Source of the DNA: Actinomadura sp. K4S16
GTDB taxonomy: Bacteria; Actinomycetota; Actinomycetes; Streptosporangiales; Streptosporangiaceae
Reading direction: 5' to 3'
Length of the DNA: 64,000 nucleotides
NCBI RefSeq assembly: GCF_008327685.1
Contig: NZ_BDDE01000024.1
Coordinates: forward strand, 1 to 64,000
The notes beneath the pieces are model-generated. The model was not told where the DNA came from and made no database searches. It saw only the letters and a program-made list of their open reading frames with translations. Positions 9,473 through 17,953 of the stretch are shown here, one piece after another (the first letter of the stretch is position 1; each line of letters begins with the position of its first letter). The translations under genes and the position numbers were made by a program.

Positions 9473-10501
9473 TCAGAGGGTGGGACCGGGGCCGTAGGCG
9501 AGGGCCAACCGGTCCGCGAGCGCCGCCACGACCGGACGGGGCACCGAGCGCTCCCGATGTCGGGGCCGGGCGGGCCGGCGGGGCGGCTCGATGCCGGGCG
9601 GCGGGTCGTCGGGCCGCTCCACGTAGGTGAGCGTCGCGAAGTGGACGCGGGCGTCGTGCAGGGACAGTCCGGCGCTCGCGAGCACCTGGCGGAACTCCCT
9701 GGAGGCCTCGGCGGGGGTCGGCCGGACCCGCGGGTCGTGGGCCGTCATCGCCTCGACGACCGGCGCCAGCGAGGCGGGCAGCCCCGACAGGTCCGGCTTC
9801 TTGTCCGGGTCGGCGATCGCGAAGTACAGCGCGTGCCCGTTCATCGCCTGGTAGGGCAGGTGCTTGGTCAGCGCGTAGAGCAGCGTGGCGCCCAGCGAGT
9901 ACACGTCTGTCGCGGGCGTCAGGTCCTTCGCGGACTCGACCTGCTCGGGCGACATGAAGCCGGGGGTGCCGAGCCGCAGGCCGGTCTGGGTGAGGCTCTC
10001 GTCGGCCTCGGTGAGGTCGACCAGGCCGAAGTCGATGACCTTCGGGCCGTCCGGGCCGAGCAGGACGTTGGCGGGCTTCATGTCGCGGTGCAGGATCCGG
10101 GCGGCGTGGATCTCGGTGAGCGCTTCCGCCAGAAGGACGCCCAGGACCGCGCCCATCTCGGTGCTGAGGGCCGGGCGCGTCTCCAGGTACTCCCTGAGCG
10201 TCTCGCCCCGCACGTACTCCATCGCCAGCCACGGCGTCTCGGCGCCCGGCTCGGCGGCGGCCACCAACCCCGCGACGCGCGGCCCCTGGACCATCCCCAG
10301 CGCGAGGACCTCGCGGTCGAACCGCTCGCGGATGCCCTCCTGGTTCGCGAGGCCGTCCCGGATCACCTTGACCGCGACCTGCTCCGCGTCAGGGGTGACC
10401 CCTAAGTAGACGACGCCCATTCCGCCCTGGCCGAGCCTGCCGTGCAGCTCTATGCCGCCGATCTCCCGAGGATCGGACGGTTCGAGCGGCTTCATCGCCA
10501 C
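9473..10501 (-). CDS. Soluble Hanks-type Ser/Thr protein kinase
   Basis: 342 residues. The kinase core is complete: glycine loop GQGGMGVVY, VAVK lysine, HRDMKPANVL (catalytic Asp about residue 137), DFG (about 157), and GTPGFMSPEQ in the activation segment. It ends in a Pro/Arg-rich tail of about 60 residues. There is no transmembrane helix and no PASTA or other sensor domain, unlike PknB-type kinases, so it is cytoplasmic. It is the first gene of the three-gene minus-strand operon with the helicase and methylase. In Pgl/BREX type 2 a kinase (PglW) works with a PglX methylase, which makes a defence signalling role attractive but unproven. Likely targets are the helicase, the methylase or the divergent helicase-nuclease. 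Confidence 0.9.
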   Translation of the reverse strand: MAMKPLEPSDPREIGGIELHGRLGQGGMGVVYLGVTPDAEQVAVKVIRDGLANQEGIRERFDREVLALGMVQGPRVAGLVAAAEPGAETPWLAMEYVRGETLREYLETRPALSTEMGAVLGVLLAEALTEIHAARILHRDMKPANVLLGPDGPKVIDFGLVDLTEADESLTQTGLRLGTPGFMSPEQVESAKDLTPATDVYSLGATLLYALTKHLPYQAMNGHALYFAIADPDKKPDLSGLPASLAPVVEAMTAHDPRVRPTPAEASREFRQVLASAGLSLHDARVHFATLTYVERPDDPPPGIEPPRRPARPRHRERSVPRPVVAALADRLALAYGPGPTL

Positions 10502-10640
10502 CTGCCTTCGCCGGACGGAGCGGACCAGGACACTCCGGCCACATCGGGCCGGGCAGTCAGGATAGGTCCGCGCAGGTGGCCGTGACAGCGTTCTCCGCCC
10601 GTCGCGGCGCGGTGACGGTGGGCCACCCGGGATCCCTTAT

Positions 10641-10664
10641 GGAAAAGGGCTCGCTGCCCTTTCC
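10641..10664. repeat. Imperfect hairpin in divergent control region
   Basis: GGAAAAGGGC and GCCCTTTCC face each other across TCGCT, giving a nine-pair stem with one bulged A. It lies about 140 bases upstream of the kinase start. Confidence 0.5.
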
Positions 10665-10736
10665 TGTCGGGGAAGCGTCATCCCAGGTAGAGCCGGTGGG
10701 ACGGATTTCGGTCGCCGGTTCTTCTGGGACGCGCGA

Positions 10737-10764
10737 AGAGGCTGACCGTATTCGGTCAGCCTCT
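10737..10764. repeat. Perfect 12-bp inverted repeat with TATT loop
   Basis: AGAGGCTGACCG and CGGTCAGCCTCT are exact reverse complements separated by TATT. No T-run follows on either strand, so an operator or an RNA leader structure fits better than an intrinsic terminator. It sits 315 bases upstream of the helicase-nuclease start. Confidence 0.6.
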
Positions 10765-11078
10765 CCGGTAAAACGCGGATGCCAACGGGGCCTTCACGCC
10801 GACGCCCGCCGCGCCGCGATCCACCGCCAGGACATCACCCCTGGTAGAGCCATGGACCGCCCTGCCCATCGGGCGGGAGACCGCTTCGGGTGCCGCCGGT
10901 GGAGGGGGTTCGCGGCCGGCGTCCCGCGGGCAACCGGACCCCGGTGACCCGCGTCCCAACTTCGTGCCTGTGCCCGTGCCCTTGTCCGGTCCCGTGCGCA
11001 CAGGAATCGAAACGCCGAGAACACCAGAGCGGCCCGGCCACGGCCTCGCCGGACGCGCCTGGCGGAAAGGGGAGCGCG

Positions 11079-14000
11079 ATGCCGGGGGTGCCAGAGGCGG
11101 GCCCGATGCAGCGGGCACGGATGCGGAACGTCCTCGGCGCGTGGCGCGACAAACTGATCGATCTCAGCGGCCGGAACCGGCTGCTCAACTTCCGGCACAC
11201 CCGGACCGCCACGCTCGCCATCAGATCGCCCGCCGCCGGGCCGCTGATCGTCGGCCTCGACACCGGCCTCGCGTTCGCCCCGCTGCCCGAGGACGGTCCC
11301 GACGCCCCGTTCGATGCCGAGGACGAGGACGAGATCCTCGCCGCCGCCGGAGCCGCCGGCGGCATCGTCACGCAGAAGACGACCCAGCCCGCTCTGGACG
11401 CCGCCCTGCGCAGGCTCTACCGGGACTCCAACCAGGTCTTCAACGACACGGGCCTGTGGCCTCTCCATCTCGGAGTGGCCTTCCTCAAGTGGAAGGAGCC
11501 CGGCGCCGAGGGATTCAGCTCGGCGCCGCTGCTGCTCCTGCCCGTCCGGCTCGACCGCCTCGGTCCCGGCGCCTACCGGTTGGTCGCCGAGGCGAGCGAG
11601 GAGAGCGCGCCCAACCCGGCCCTGGCGGTCAAGATGGCCGACCTCGGCCTCGACTGGCCCGACCCCGACGACATGAAGGACCTGCCGAGCACGCTCAACG
11701 CGGTGCGCGCGGCGACAGCGGGGCGCCCGGGTTGGGAGGTCACCGAGGACGTGGTGCTCGCCACGTTCCGCTCCCACAAGGAGGCCATGTACCGGGACCT
11801 GCTGGACAACGAGGACCAGATCCTGGCCCATCCCCTGGTGCGCGCGATCGGGCTCGGCGAGGCCGCCGGACTGCCCGCGGACGAGCTGTACTTCGAGCCC
11901 CTCGACGCCGACCGGATCGACGACCTCCAGCCGCCCGAGGAGACCCCGCTCGTGCTCGACGCCGACTCCTCGCAGCGCCAGTGCGTCGCGGCGGCGCTCG
12001 ACGGCCGGTCGTTCGTCATGGACGGCCCGCCCGGCACCGGCAAGAGCCAGACCATCGCCAACATGATCGCGGCGCTCATGCACAAGGGCCGCAGCGTCCT
12101 TTTCGTCAGCGAGAAGGCCGCCGCGCTGGACGTGGTCCGCGATCGCCTCGACTCCGCGGGGCTCGGATCGTTCGTCCTCGCCCTGCACAGCCACCACGCG
12201 AGCCGCAAAGAGGTCGCGAAGACGCTCGGAGACGCCCTCTCCCAACGCCCGAAGGCCGTCCGCAGCGGGGCCGAGGAGGACCGGCAGCGCCTGCTGCGGA
12301 CCCGCCGGGAGCTGTCGGCGTACGCCGCGGCCATGAACGAGACCCGGCCGCCGTTCGGCCTGCCCCTCCACGACGTGCTCGGACGGCTCAGCGCGCTGGC
12401 CGATGTCCCACCGCTGCCGACGGCGCTGCCGGACGGTCTCACCGCCGAGGGATTCCAGGAGATCCGCGCCGCCGCGCAGAGGCTGGGCGACGCCTGGCGG
12501 CCGGTCGCCGAAGGCCCCGGCTTCGCGTGGCGGGGCCTCACGGGCGCCGGGCGCCCGCAGGCGCGGCTCCAGATGCTGCGGGAGCGCGCCGACGCACTGG
12601 AGCACCGCGTCGCCGCGCACGCCGACCTGACCGAGCCCCTCGGCCTCACCGAACTCGGCGCCGCCGAAGGGCTGCTCGCCCTGCTCGACGCGGCGGCCGG
12701 ACGCCCCGGCGTCCCGGAGGCCTGGCTCACCGCACCGAGCCTGCCCGCGCTGGAGGCCGAGGTCAGCGGGTTCCGCAGGCGGCTGACCTCACTGCGGGCC
12801 GCGGCCGCCGCCGTCGCCGCCGAAGTCGGCCCGGGCTGGGACGGGCTGCCCGCCGGGCTCCCCACCGGGCCGCCGCCCGAGGAGACCTCGCTCGCCGGGC
12901 TGGCCCCGGAAGGACTCGACCTGCCGAAACTGACCGAGGAGGAGCTCCGCGGACTCGGGGCCGGCTTCCGGGACGCGGTGGAGAAGCTGCGCACCGCCGA
13001 GTCGTCCCTCGCCGACGTCGCCGCCGTCTACGGGATGCCCGCCCCGGACACCTTCGAGCAGGCGCACGCCCTGTGCGAGCTGACCGGTTTCGCGCGGCGG
13101 CCGCACCGCCCCGAAGCGGCCTGGCTGACGAGCGAGGGCCGGGCCTCCGCCGCCCGCGCCGCCGCCGAACTCGAAGGTCTGGTGGCCGCGCTCGCCCAGG
13201 CCAGGGCCGTGGCCGGCCGGGTCTTCACCGAGGACGTCCTCGCCGCGCCGGAGTTCCCGGACCTCGTCCGGCGGTTCGGCGAGGCCCACGGGCTCGGGAA
13301 GCTCTCCGGCGCCCACCGGGGCGACAAGCGGCGGCTGGCCGAGCTGACCGCGTCCGGCGAGTGGAGCAAGGAGGCCGCCGCACTGCTCCCCCAGGCCCTG
13401 GCCTGGTGCGACGCCGCGAAGGCCCTGGACCGGGCGGCCGCCGCCCAGGGCCGGCTCCTCGGGCGCTACTGGCAGGGCGAACGCACCGACTTCCCGCTCG
13501 TCCGGGAGCTGCTGGCGGCCGCCGAGGAGATCGGGCGGATCGGCGCGGCGGTACGGATCCCCTCCGCCCTCGCCGGGCAGGTCAGCGCCGACGGCCGCCC
13601 GGACTCCGGAATCTGCGCGAGCGCCGACCACGTCCGAGAGCTGCTCGACGGGTGGCGGCGGACGCTCGTCCCTGCGCCGCGGCACGGGGGGCGCCCGAGG
13701 CTGGCGAACGGGACCCTCGCCGACGCCATCGCCTGGTACTCGGCCCATCTGCGGCCTCTGGCCGGCGCCGCGGACCTCGTCGCCGCGGTGCGGCCCGTGC
13801 TCGCGAGCCCCGCGCCGCCCACCCTCGGGCGAGCCCGCCGCGCCGCCGCCCGGGTGGAGGCGGTGCGCGCCGAGCGCGACGCCGTCCTGTCCCGCGGGGC
13901 TGATGACGAGCGGTTGCTGGGCGCCCTCTACTCCGGACTGGACACCGACCTGGCCGCGCTCTCCGGCGCGCTCGACTGGGTCGCCGGTGTCCGGGGGCCG

Positions 14001-16565
14001 GACGAGCCCATGCCCGGGCGCGCCGCACGCGCGCTCCTCGCGGCGGAGCCCGACGAGGAACTGCGCAGGGCGTGGACCGCGTTCCGCGCCGCCGTCACCG
14101 ACTTCGCCCAGCTCTTCGCCGCCGACCGGCGGCACGACCTGCACGCCCGGCTCACCGGCACGCCCGGGGCGTTCGGCGATCTCACCGGCCTGCTCGCCGC
14201 CGACCGGTCCGGACCCGACGAGTGGGGCTCCTACCAGGATGCTCGGGCGACCCTGCGCCGCCACGGCCTCGACGGGCTGGTCGAGCGGGCCGCCGCGAAG
14301 GGCCTGGACGGCGCGGGCTTCCCGCGGGCCGTCGAGCGGGCCGTCCTGGAGGCCTGGGCGGAAGAGGTGATGACCGCCGACTCGCGGCTCGCGCCCGTCC
14401 GGGCGGTCGAGCGGGACCGGCTCGTCGAGCTGTTCCGCGACCTCGACCGGGCCCTCGTCGCGGGCGCCCACGCCCAGGTGATCGAAGCGTGCAACGCGCG
14501 GCGTCCCCGGCCCAACGTCGGGCAGGCCGCCGTCATCCAGCGGGAGGCCGAGAAGCGCAGCAGGCACATGCCGGTGCGGACGCTCCTCGACCGGACCGCC
14601 GACATCGTCCCGCTGGTGAAGCCCTGCTTCATGATGAGCCCGCTGACGGTCAGCCAGTTCCTGCCCGCCGGATACCGCTTCGACGTCGTGATCTTCGACG
14701 AGGCGTCGCAGGTGCTCCCGCAGGACGCCGTGAACTGCGTCTACCGGGGCGGCTCGCTCATCGTCGCGGGCGACCAGAAGCAGCTGCCGCCGACCGACTT
14801 CTTCGCCCAGGCCGACGACTCGGGCGACGACGAGTACGACGAGGAGGTCCCCGACTCCTTCGACTCGCTGCTCGACATGTGCAAGGGCAGCGGCCTCATC
14901 CGCAGCCTGCCGCTGTCGTGGCACTACCGGAGCCGCCACGAGGGGCTCATCGCTTTCAGCAACCGCTGGTTCTACGGTGACGGCCTGGTGACCTTCCCCG
15001 GGGCATCCGAGTCCGGCGACGACGTCGGCGTCACCTTCACCAAGGTCCCGGGCGTCTACGAGCGCGGGCGCACCCGCCGCAACCCGATCGAGGCGGACGC
15101 CGTCGCCGAACGCGTCCTGCACCACTACCGCACGCGCCCGAACATGAGCCTCGGCGTAGTGGCGATGTCGGAAGCGCAGGCGCATGCCATCGAGGACGCG
15201 GTGGAGCGGGCCCGCGCCGGCGCTCCGGAACTCGAACCCTTCTTCTCCGGAGACCGGCTCAACGGGTTCTTCGTCAAGAACCTGGAGACCGTGCAGGGCG
15301 ACGAACGGGACGTCGTCATCATCTCGGTCGGCTACGGGCCGAGCCCCGACGGGCGACTCACCATGGCTTTCGGCCCGCTCAACCGGGAGAACGGCTGGCG
15401 GCGCCTCAACGTCGCCGTGACCCGCGCCCGGCACCGCGTCGAGGTCGTCTCGTCCATCTCCGGCTCAGAGATCCGGGAGGGCGGCCCGAGGAGCCGCGAC
15501 TTCTTCAAGAAGTACCTCGACTACGCCGAACACGGCCCCGCCGTCCTGGAGCACAGACCGCTCAGCGAAGACGCGGGGCCCGAGAGCCCGTTCGAGGAGT
15601 CCGTGCTGGACGTCCTCACCGGCTGGGGCTTCGACGTCCAGCCGCAGGTCGGGGTGGGCGGCTACCGGATCGACATGGCCGTACGCCATCCCGCCCGCCC
15701 TGGCCGGTACGCGCTGGGGGTCGAGTGCGACGGCGCGATGTACCACTCGTCCAAGGCCGCGAGGGACCGCGACCGCCTGCGGGAGGAGGTCCTTCGCGGC
15801 CTCGGCTGGAAGCTGCACCGCATCTGGGGCACCGACTGGTACCGCAACCGCCCCGAGGCGGAGGCCAGGCTGCGCGGGGCCGTCGAATCGGCCATCGCCC
15901 TGTCGGAGGAGGACGGGCCCGACGATGAAGGCCCGGCCGAGGCCGTCCCCGAACCGCCTCAGGCGGAACCGGCACGGGTGACCATGGAATCCGCGGAGGA
16001 CGGGCGAGAACGCGGCTGGGCCGCTCCCTACCGCCGTGCGCGCCTCGAAGGCCACCTCTACTACTACGAGATGCACGAGCCCGAATCACGCAGCCTTCTC
16101 CAGAGGCTGTTCCGGGAGGCGCTGGAAGTCGAGGCACCGATCCAGCGCGACGTCCTGTACCGGAGGACGGCGGCGGTGTGGGGCGTCGAACGGCTCGGCC
16201 CGCGCATCCGCGCGAACCTCGACAAGGCGCTGGGCGACCTGATCAGGCGCGATGCCGATGTCGAACAGGACGGCGACACCATCACCCTGCGAGGACGCCA
16301 GGTCGTGGCCCGGGCGCCGGGGGACGGGGTGCTCCGCAAGGTCTCCGAGGTTCCTCCCGCGGAGCGGCGCCTCGCCCTCCTCGGCGTCATCGGCGAGTCG
16401 CCCGGCATCGATGAGGACGATTTGACCATCCACACGGCCCGCTTCTTCGGCTGGAGCCGCCGGGGGCCCGACATCGCCAGGGCTCTCTCGGACGACCTTC
16501 GTCGACTCCAGAAAGAACACCGCATCCAGGGCTTTCCCAACCGGATCACACTGGCCGGAGTCTGA
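11079..16565 (+). CDS. DUF4011 / superfamily 1 helicase / Vsr-like nuclease / DUF3320 protein
   Basis: 1,828 residues from ATG 11079, preceded by GGAAAGGGGAG. Domains in order: DUF4011 N-terminus (WRDKLIDLSGRNRLLNFR, about residues 15-35); helicase motif I MDGPPGTGKSQT (about 316); a long Ala/Arg-rich insert; motif II VIFDEAS followed by GDQKQLPPTDF (about 1206-1240); YRSRHEGLI; and NVAVTRARHRVEV near 1450. Then comes a Vsr/MTES_1575-type endonuclease (IDMAV, then VECDGAMYH at about 1549) and a DUF3320 C-terminus (about 1650-1740). This is the COG1112 helicase architecture, with the nuclease fused. COG1112 helicases form the core of Mokosh defence, where the nuclease is PLD-type rather than Vsr-like. 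It is divergent from the kinase-helicase-methylase operon, suggesting but not proving a joint system. Confidence 0.9.
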   Translation: MPGVPEAGPMQRARMRNVLGAWRDKLIDLSGRNRLLNFRHTRTATLAIRSPAAGPLIVGLDTGLAFAPLPEDGPDAPFDAEDEDEILAAAGAAGGIVTQKTTQPALDAALRRLYRDSNQVFNDTGLWPLHLGVAFLKWKEPGAEGFSSAPLLLLPVRLDRLGPGAYRLVAEASEESAPNPALAVKMADLGLDWPDPDDMKDLPSTLNAVRAATAGRPGWEVTEDVVLATFRSHKEAMYRDLLDNEDQILAHPLVRAIGLGEAAGLPADELYFEPLDADRIDDLQPPEETPLVLDADSSQRQCVAAALDGRSFVMDGPPGTGKSQTIANMIAALMHKGRSVLFVSEKAAALDVVRDRLDSAGLGSFVLALHSHHASRKEVAKTLGDALSQRPKAVRSGAEEDRQRLLRTRRELSAYAAAMNETRPPFGLPLHDVLGRLSALADVPPLPTALPDGLTAEGFQEIRAAAQRLGDAWRPVAEGPGFAWRGLTGAGRPQARLQMLRERADALEHRVAAHADLTEPLGLTELGAAEGLLALLDAAAGRPGVPEAWLTAPSLPALEAEVSGFRRRLTSLRAAAAAVAAEVGPGWDGLPAGLPTGPPPEETSLAGLAPEGLDLPKLTEEELRGLGAGFRDAVEKLRTAESSLADVAAVYGMPAPDTFEQAHALCELTGFARRPHRPEAAWLTSEGRASAARAAAELEGLVAALAQARAVAGRVFTEDVLAAPEFPDLVRRFGEAHGLGKLSGAHRGDKRRLAELTASGEWSKEAAALLPQALAWCDAAKALDRAAAAQGRLLGRYWQGERTDFPLVRELLAAAEEIGRIGAAVRIPSALAGQVSADGRPDSGICASADHVRELLDGWRRTLVPAPRHGGRPRLANGTLADAIAWYSAHLRPLAGAADLVAAVRPVLASPAPPTLGRARRAAARVEAVRAERDAVLSRGADDERLLGALYSGLDTDLAALSGALDWVAGVRGPDEPMPGRAARALLAAEPDEELRRAWTAFRAAVTDFAQLFAADRRHDLHARLTGTPGAFGDLTGLLAADRSGPDEWGSYQDARATLRRHGLDGLVERAAAKGLDGAGFPRAVERAVLEAWAEEVMTADSRLAPVRAVERDRLVELFRDLDRALVAGAHAQVIEACNARRPRPNVGQAAVIQREAEKRSRHMPVRTLLDRTADIVPLVKPCFMMSPLTVSQFLPAGYRFDVVIFDEASQVLPQDAVNCVYRGGSLIVAGDQKQLPPTDFFAQADDSGDDEYDEEVPDSFDSLLDMCKGSGLIRSLPLSWHYRSRHEGLIAFSNRWFYGDGLVTFPGASESGDDVGVTFTKVPGVYERGRTRRNPIEADAVAERVLHHYRTRPNMSLGVVAMSEAQAHAIEDAVERARAGAPELEPFFSGDRLNGFFVKNLETVQGDERDVVIISVGYGPSPDGRLTMAFGPLNRENGWRRLNVAVTRARHRVEVVSSISGSEIREGGPRSRDFFKKYLDYAEHGPAVLEHRPLSEDAGPESPFEESVLDVLTGWGFDVQPQVGVGGYRIDMAVRHPARPGRYALGVECDGAMYHSSKAARDRDRLREEVLRGLGWKLHRIWGTDWYRNRPEAEARLRGAVESAIALSEEDGPDDEGPAEAVPEPPQAEPARVTMESAEDGRERGWAAPYRRARLEGHLYYYEMHEPESRSLLQRLFREALEVEAPIQRDVLYRRTAAVWGVERLGPRIRANLDKALGDLIRRDADVEQDGDTITLRGRQVVARAPGDGVLRKVSEVPPAERRLALLGVIGESPGIDEDDLTIHTARFFGWSRRGPDIARALSDDLRRLQKEHRIQGFPNRITLAGV

Positions 16566-16633
16566 AGCACACGGCCGCGCGCATCCGGCACGCGGCGACC
16601 GCGCGAGCCGCGCCGCGGAGCCGGGCGGCTTGA

Positions 16634-17872
16634 TCAGCGGGCGGCGATGTGGTCGACGATGTGGGCGGCGTCGGCGCCGACCCCGGCGAACACCGAGGAC
16701 GGTTCGGAGTGCAGCCACGGGAGGCCCACCGCGTACAGGCCGGGGTGCTCGGTGACGCCCCTGGTGTGGCGCGGGTAGCCCCACTCGTCGAAAACGGGCA
16801 CGTCCACCCAGGAGAAGTCGAGGCGGAAGCCGGTCGCCCACAGGACGGTGCCGATCCCGGCGGCGTCGAGGTCGAGTTCGGTGGCGGTGTCCGGGACGCG
16901 GGTGCTCGCCGGCGGGCGGTCGTCGGGCGGCGCGTCGATCCCGGCCGCGGCGATATAGGCGTCGAAGAGGGGACGGAACTCCTCCTCGAACCTCGTCTCC
17001 GCGCGGGCCAGCCGCTCGGCGAGGTCGTCGCTGAACCGCACGGTCGCGCCGTCGGCGGACTCCAGGCGTCCGTAGAGGCGCATGCCGCGGCGCGCGAACT
17101 CCCGCAGGTCGATGTCGTGGCCGCCGTCCTTGCCCGAGACGTGCGGGTCGCAAGCGAACCGGGCGGCGGGCGAGGGCAGGTCCGCCACGGTCGGGAACGG
17201 CACCCCGACCTCCGCGCCGTGCAGGAACGCCTGGAGCAGCCAGTAGATGGAGTCGCGGCCCCGGTAGCGGCGGGGCACGGCGAAGCAGTCCGAGACGGCC
17301 AGGTGGACCTCCCGTCCGGCGTCGTGCAGTTCCTCCGCGATCTGCGTCCCGGACTGGCCCGTCCCGACCACGAGGACCCCGCCGTCCGGCAGCTGTCCGG
17401 GGCGCCGGTAGTCGGCGGAGTGCAGTTGCCTGACGTGGGGCGCGAGCCCCCTGGCGGCGGGCGGGGTCTTCGGACGCTGGTACGGGCCGGTCGCGAGCAC
17501 GACGTTGCGCGCCGCAATCGCACCTGAGCCCGTATGCGCGACGAAACCGCCGTCCGCGGGCGCCAGCCGCTCGACGTCGACACCCAGGCGGACGGGGGCG
17601 TTGATCACGGCGGCGTACTCGGTCAGGTGCTCCACGACCTCGGCGCGCGGCATGAACCCGTCCGGATCGGGGCCCGCGTAGGGCATGCCGGGCAGCATGA
17701 CGGTGAAGTTCGGCGCGACGAGGTGAAGGCTGTCCCAGCGGTCGTTCCAGCCGCCGCCGAGCCGGTCCCGCCGGTCGACCACCAGGTGCTCCACGCCCGC
17801 CTTCGTCAGCCAGTGGCTGGTGGCCAGCCCCGCCTGACCCGCGCCGATGACGAGTGTGTCTGTCTCTTCCAT
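16634..17872 (-). CDS. FAD-dependent monooxygenase (FMO/Baeyer-Villiger type), copy 1
   Basis: 412 residues. An N-terminal FAD-binding Rossmann motif (VIGAGQAG, residues 8-15), GGGW, the FMO-like segment LHSADY, and a second NADP-binding Rossmann motif (VVGTGQSG, about residue 167) place it in the COG2072 flavoprotein group. These enzymes use NADPH and oxygen to oxidise soft nucleophiles or ketones; the substrate is unknown. ATG 17872 is chosen for the GGGAGGAG seven bases upstream. It lies 81 bases downstream of a same-strand LuxR regulator and may be read from it. A near-identical second copy lies at 24,626-25,885. Confidence 0.85.
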   Translation of the reverse strand: MEETDTLVIGAGQAGLATSHWLTKAGVEHLVVDRRDRLGGGWNDRWDSLHLVAPNFTVMLPGMPYAGPDPDGFMPRAEVVEHLTEYAAVINAPVRLGVDVERLAPADGGFVAHTGSGAIAARNVVLATGPYQRPKTPPAARGLAPHVRQLHSADYRRPGQLPDGGVLVVGTGQSGTQIAEELHDAGREVHLAVSDCFAVPRRYRGRDSIYWLLQAFLHGAEVGVPFPTVADLPSPAARFACDPHVSGKDGGHDIDLREFARRGMRLYGRLESADGATVRFSDDLAERLARAETRFEEEFRPLFDAYIAAAGIDAPPDDRPPASTRVPDTATELDLDAAGIGTVLWATGFRLDFSWVDVPVFDEWGYPRHTRGVTEHPGLYAVGLPWLHSEPSSVFAGVGADAAHIVDHIAAR

Positions 17873-17953
17873 GACGGCTCCTCCCAAGACCGGGCCTCTA
17901 CTGACGACGCTAGGCACGGGCGGCCGTCCGGCGCTTCGGGAGGAGGGTGCAAA

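Larger units (their letters stand above)
10502..11078. promoter_or_regulatory. Divergent control region between kinase operon and helicase-nuclease gene
   Basis: This 577-base gap separates two divergent defence-type transcription units, so both promoters should lie here. It holds two strong inverted repeats, listed separately, and no supported gene. The open frame of the downstream gene continues back to 10890, but the Shine-Dalgarno site fixes the start at 11079. Confidence 0.5.

Noticed and set aside
1489..10501. Complete class 1 DISARM locus
   Set aside because: Only the SNF2-type helicase and methylase are present; DrmA, DrmB and DrmC are absent from the window and a kinase takes the upstream place.
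10925..10980. tRNA-like stretch; the plus-strand translation AGNRTPVTRVPTS resembles peptides made from antisense tRNA genes
   Set aside because: The T-loop (TCCGGTT) and anticodon stem do not pair and no acceptor stem could be drawn, so it is neither a tRNA nor a convincing attachment site.
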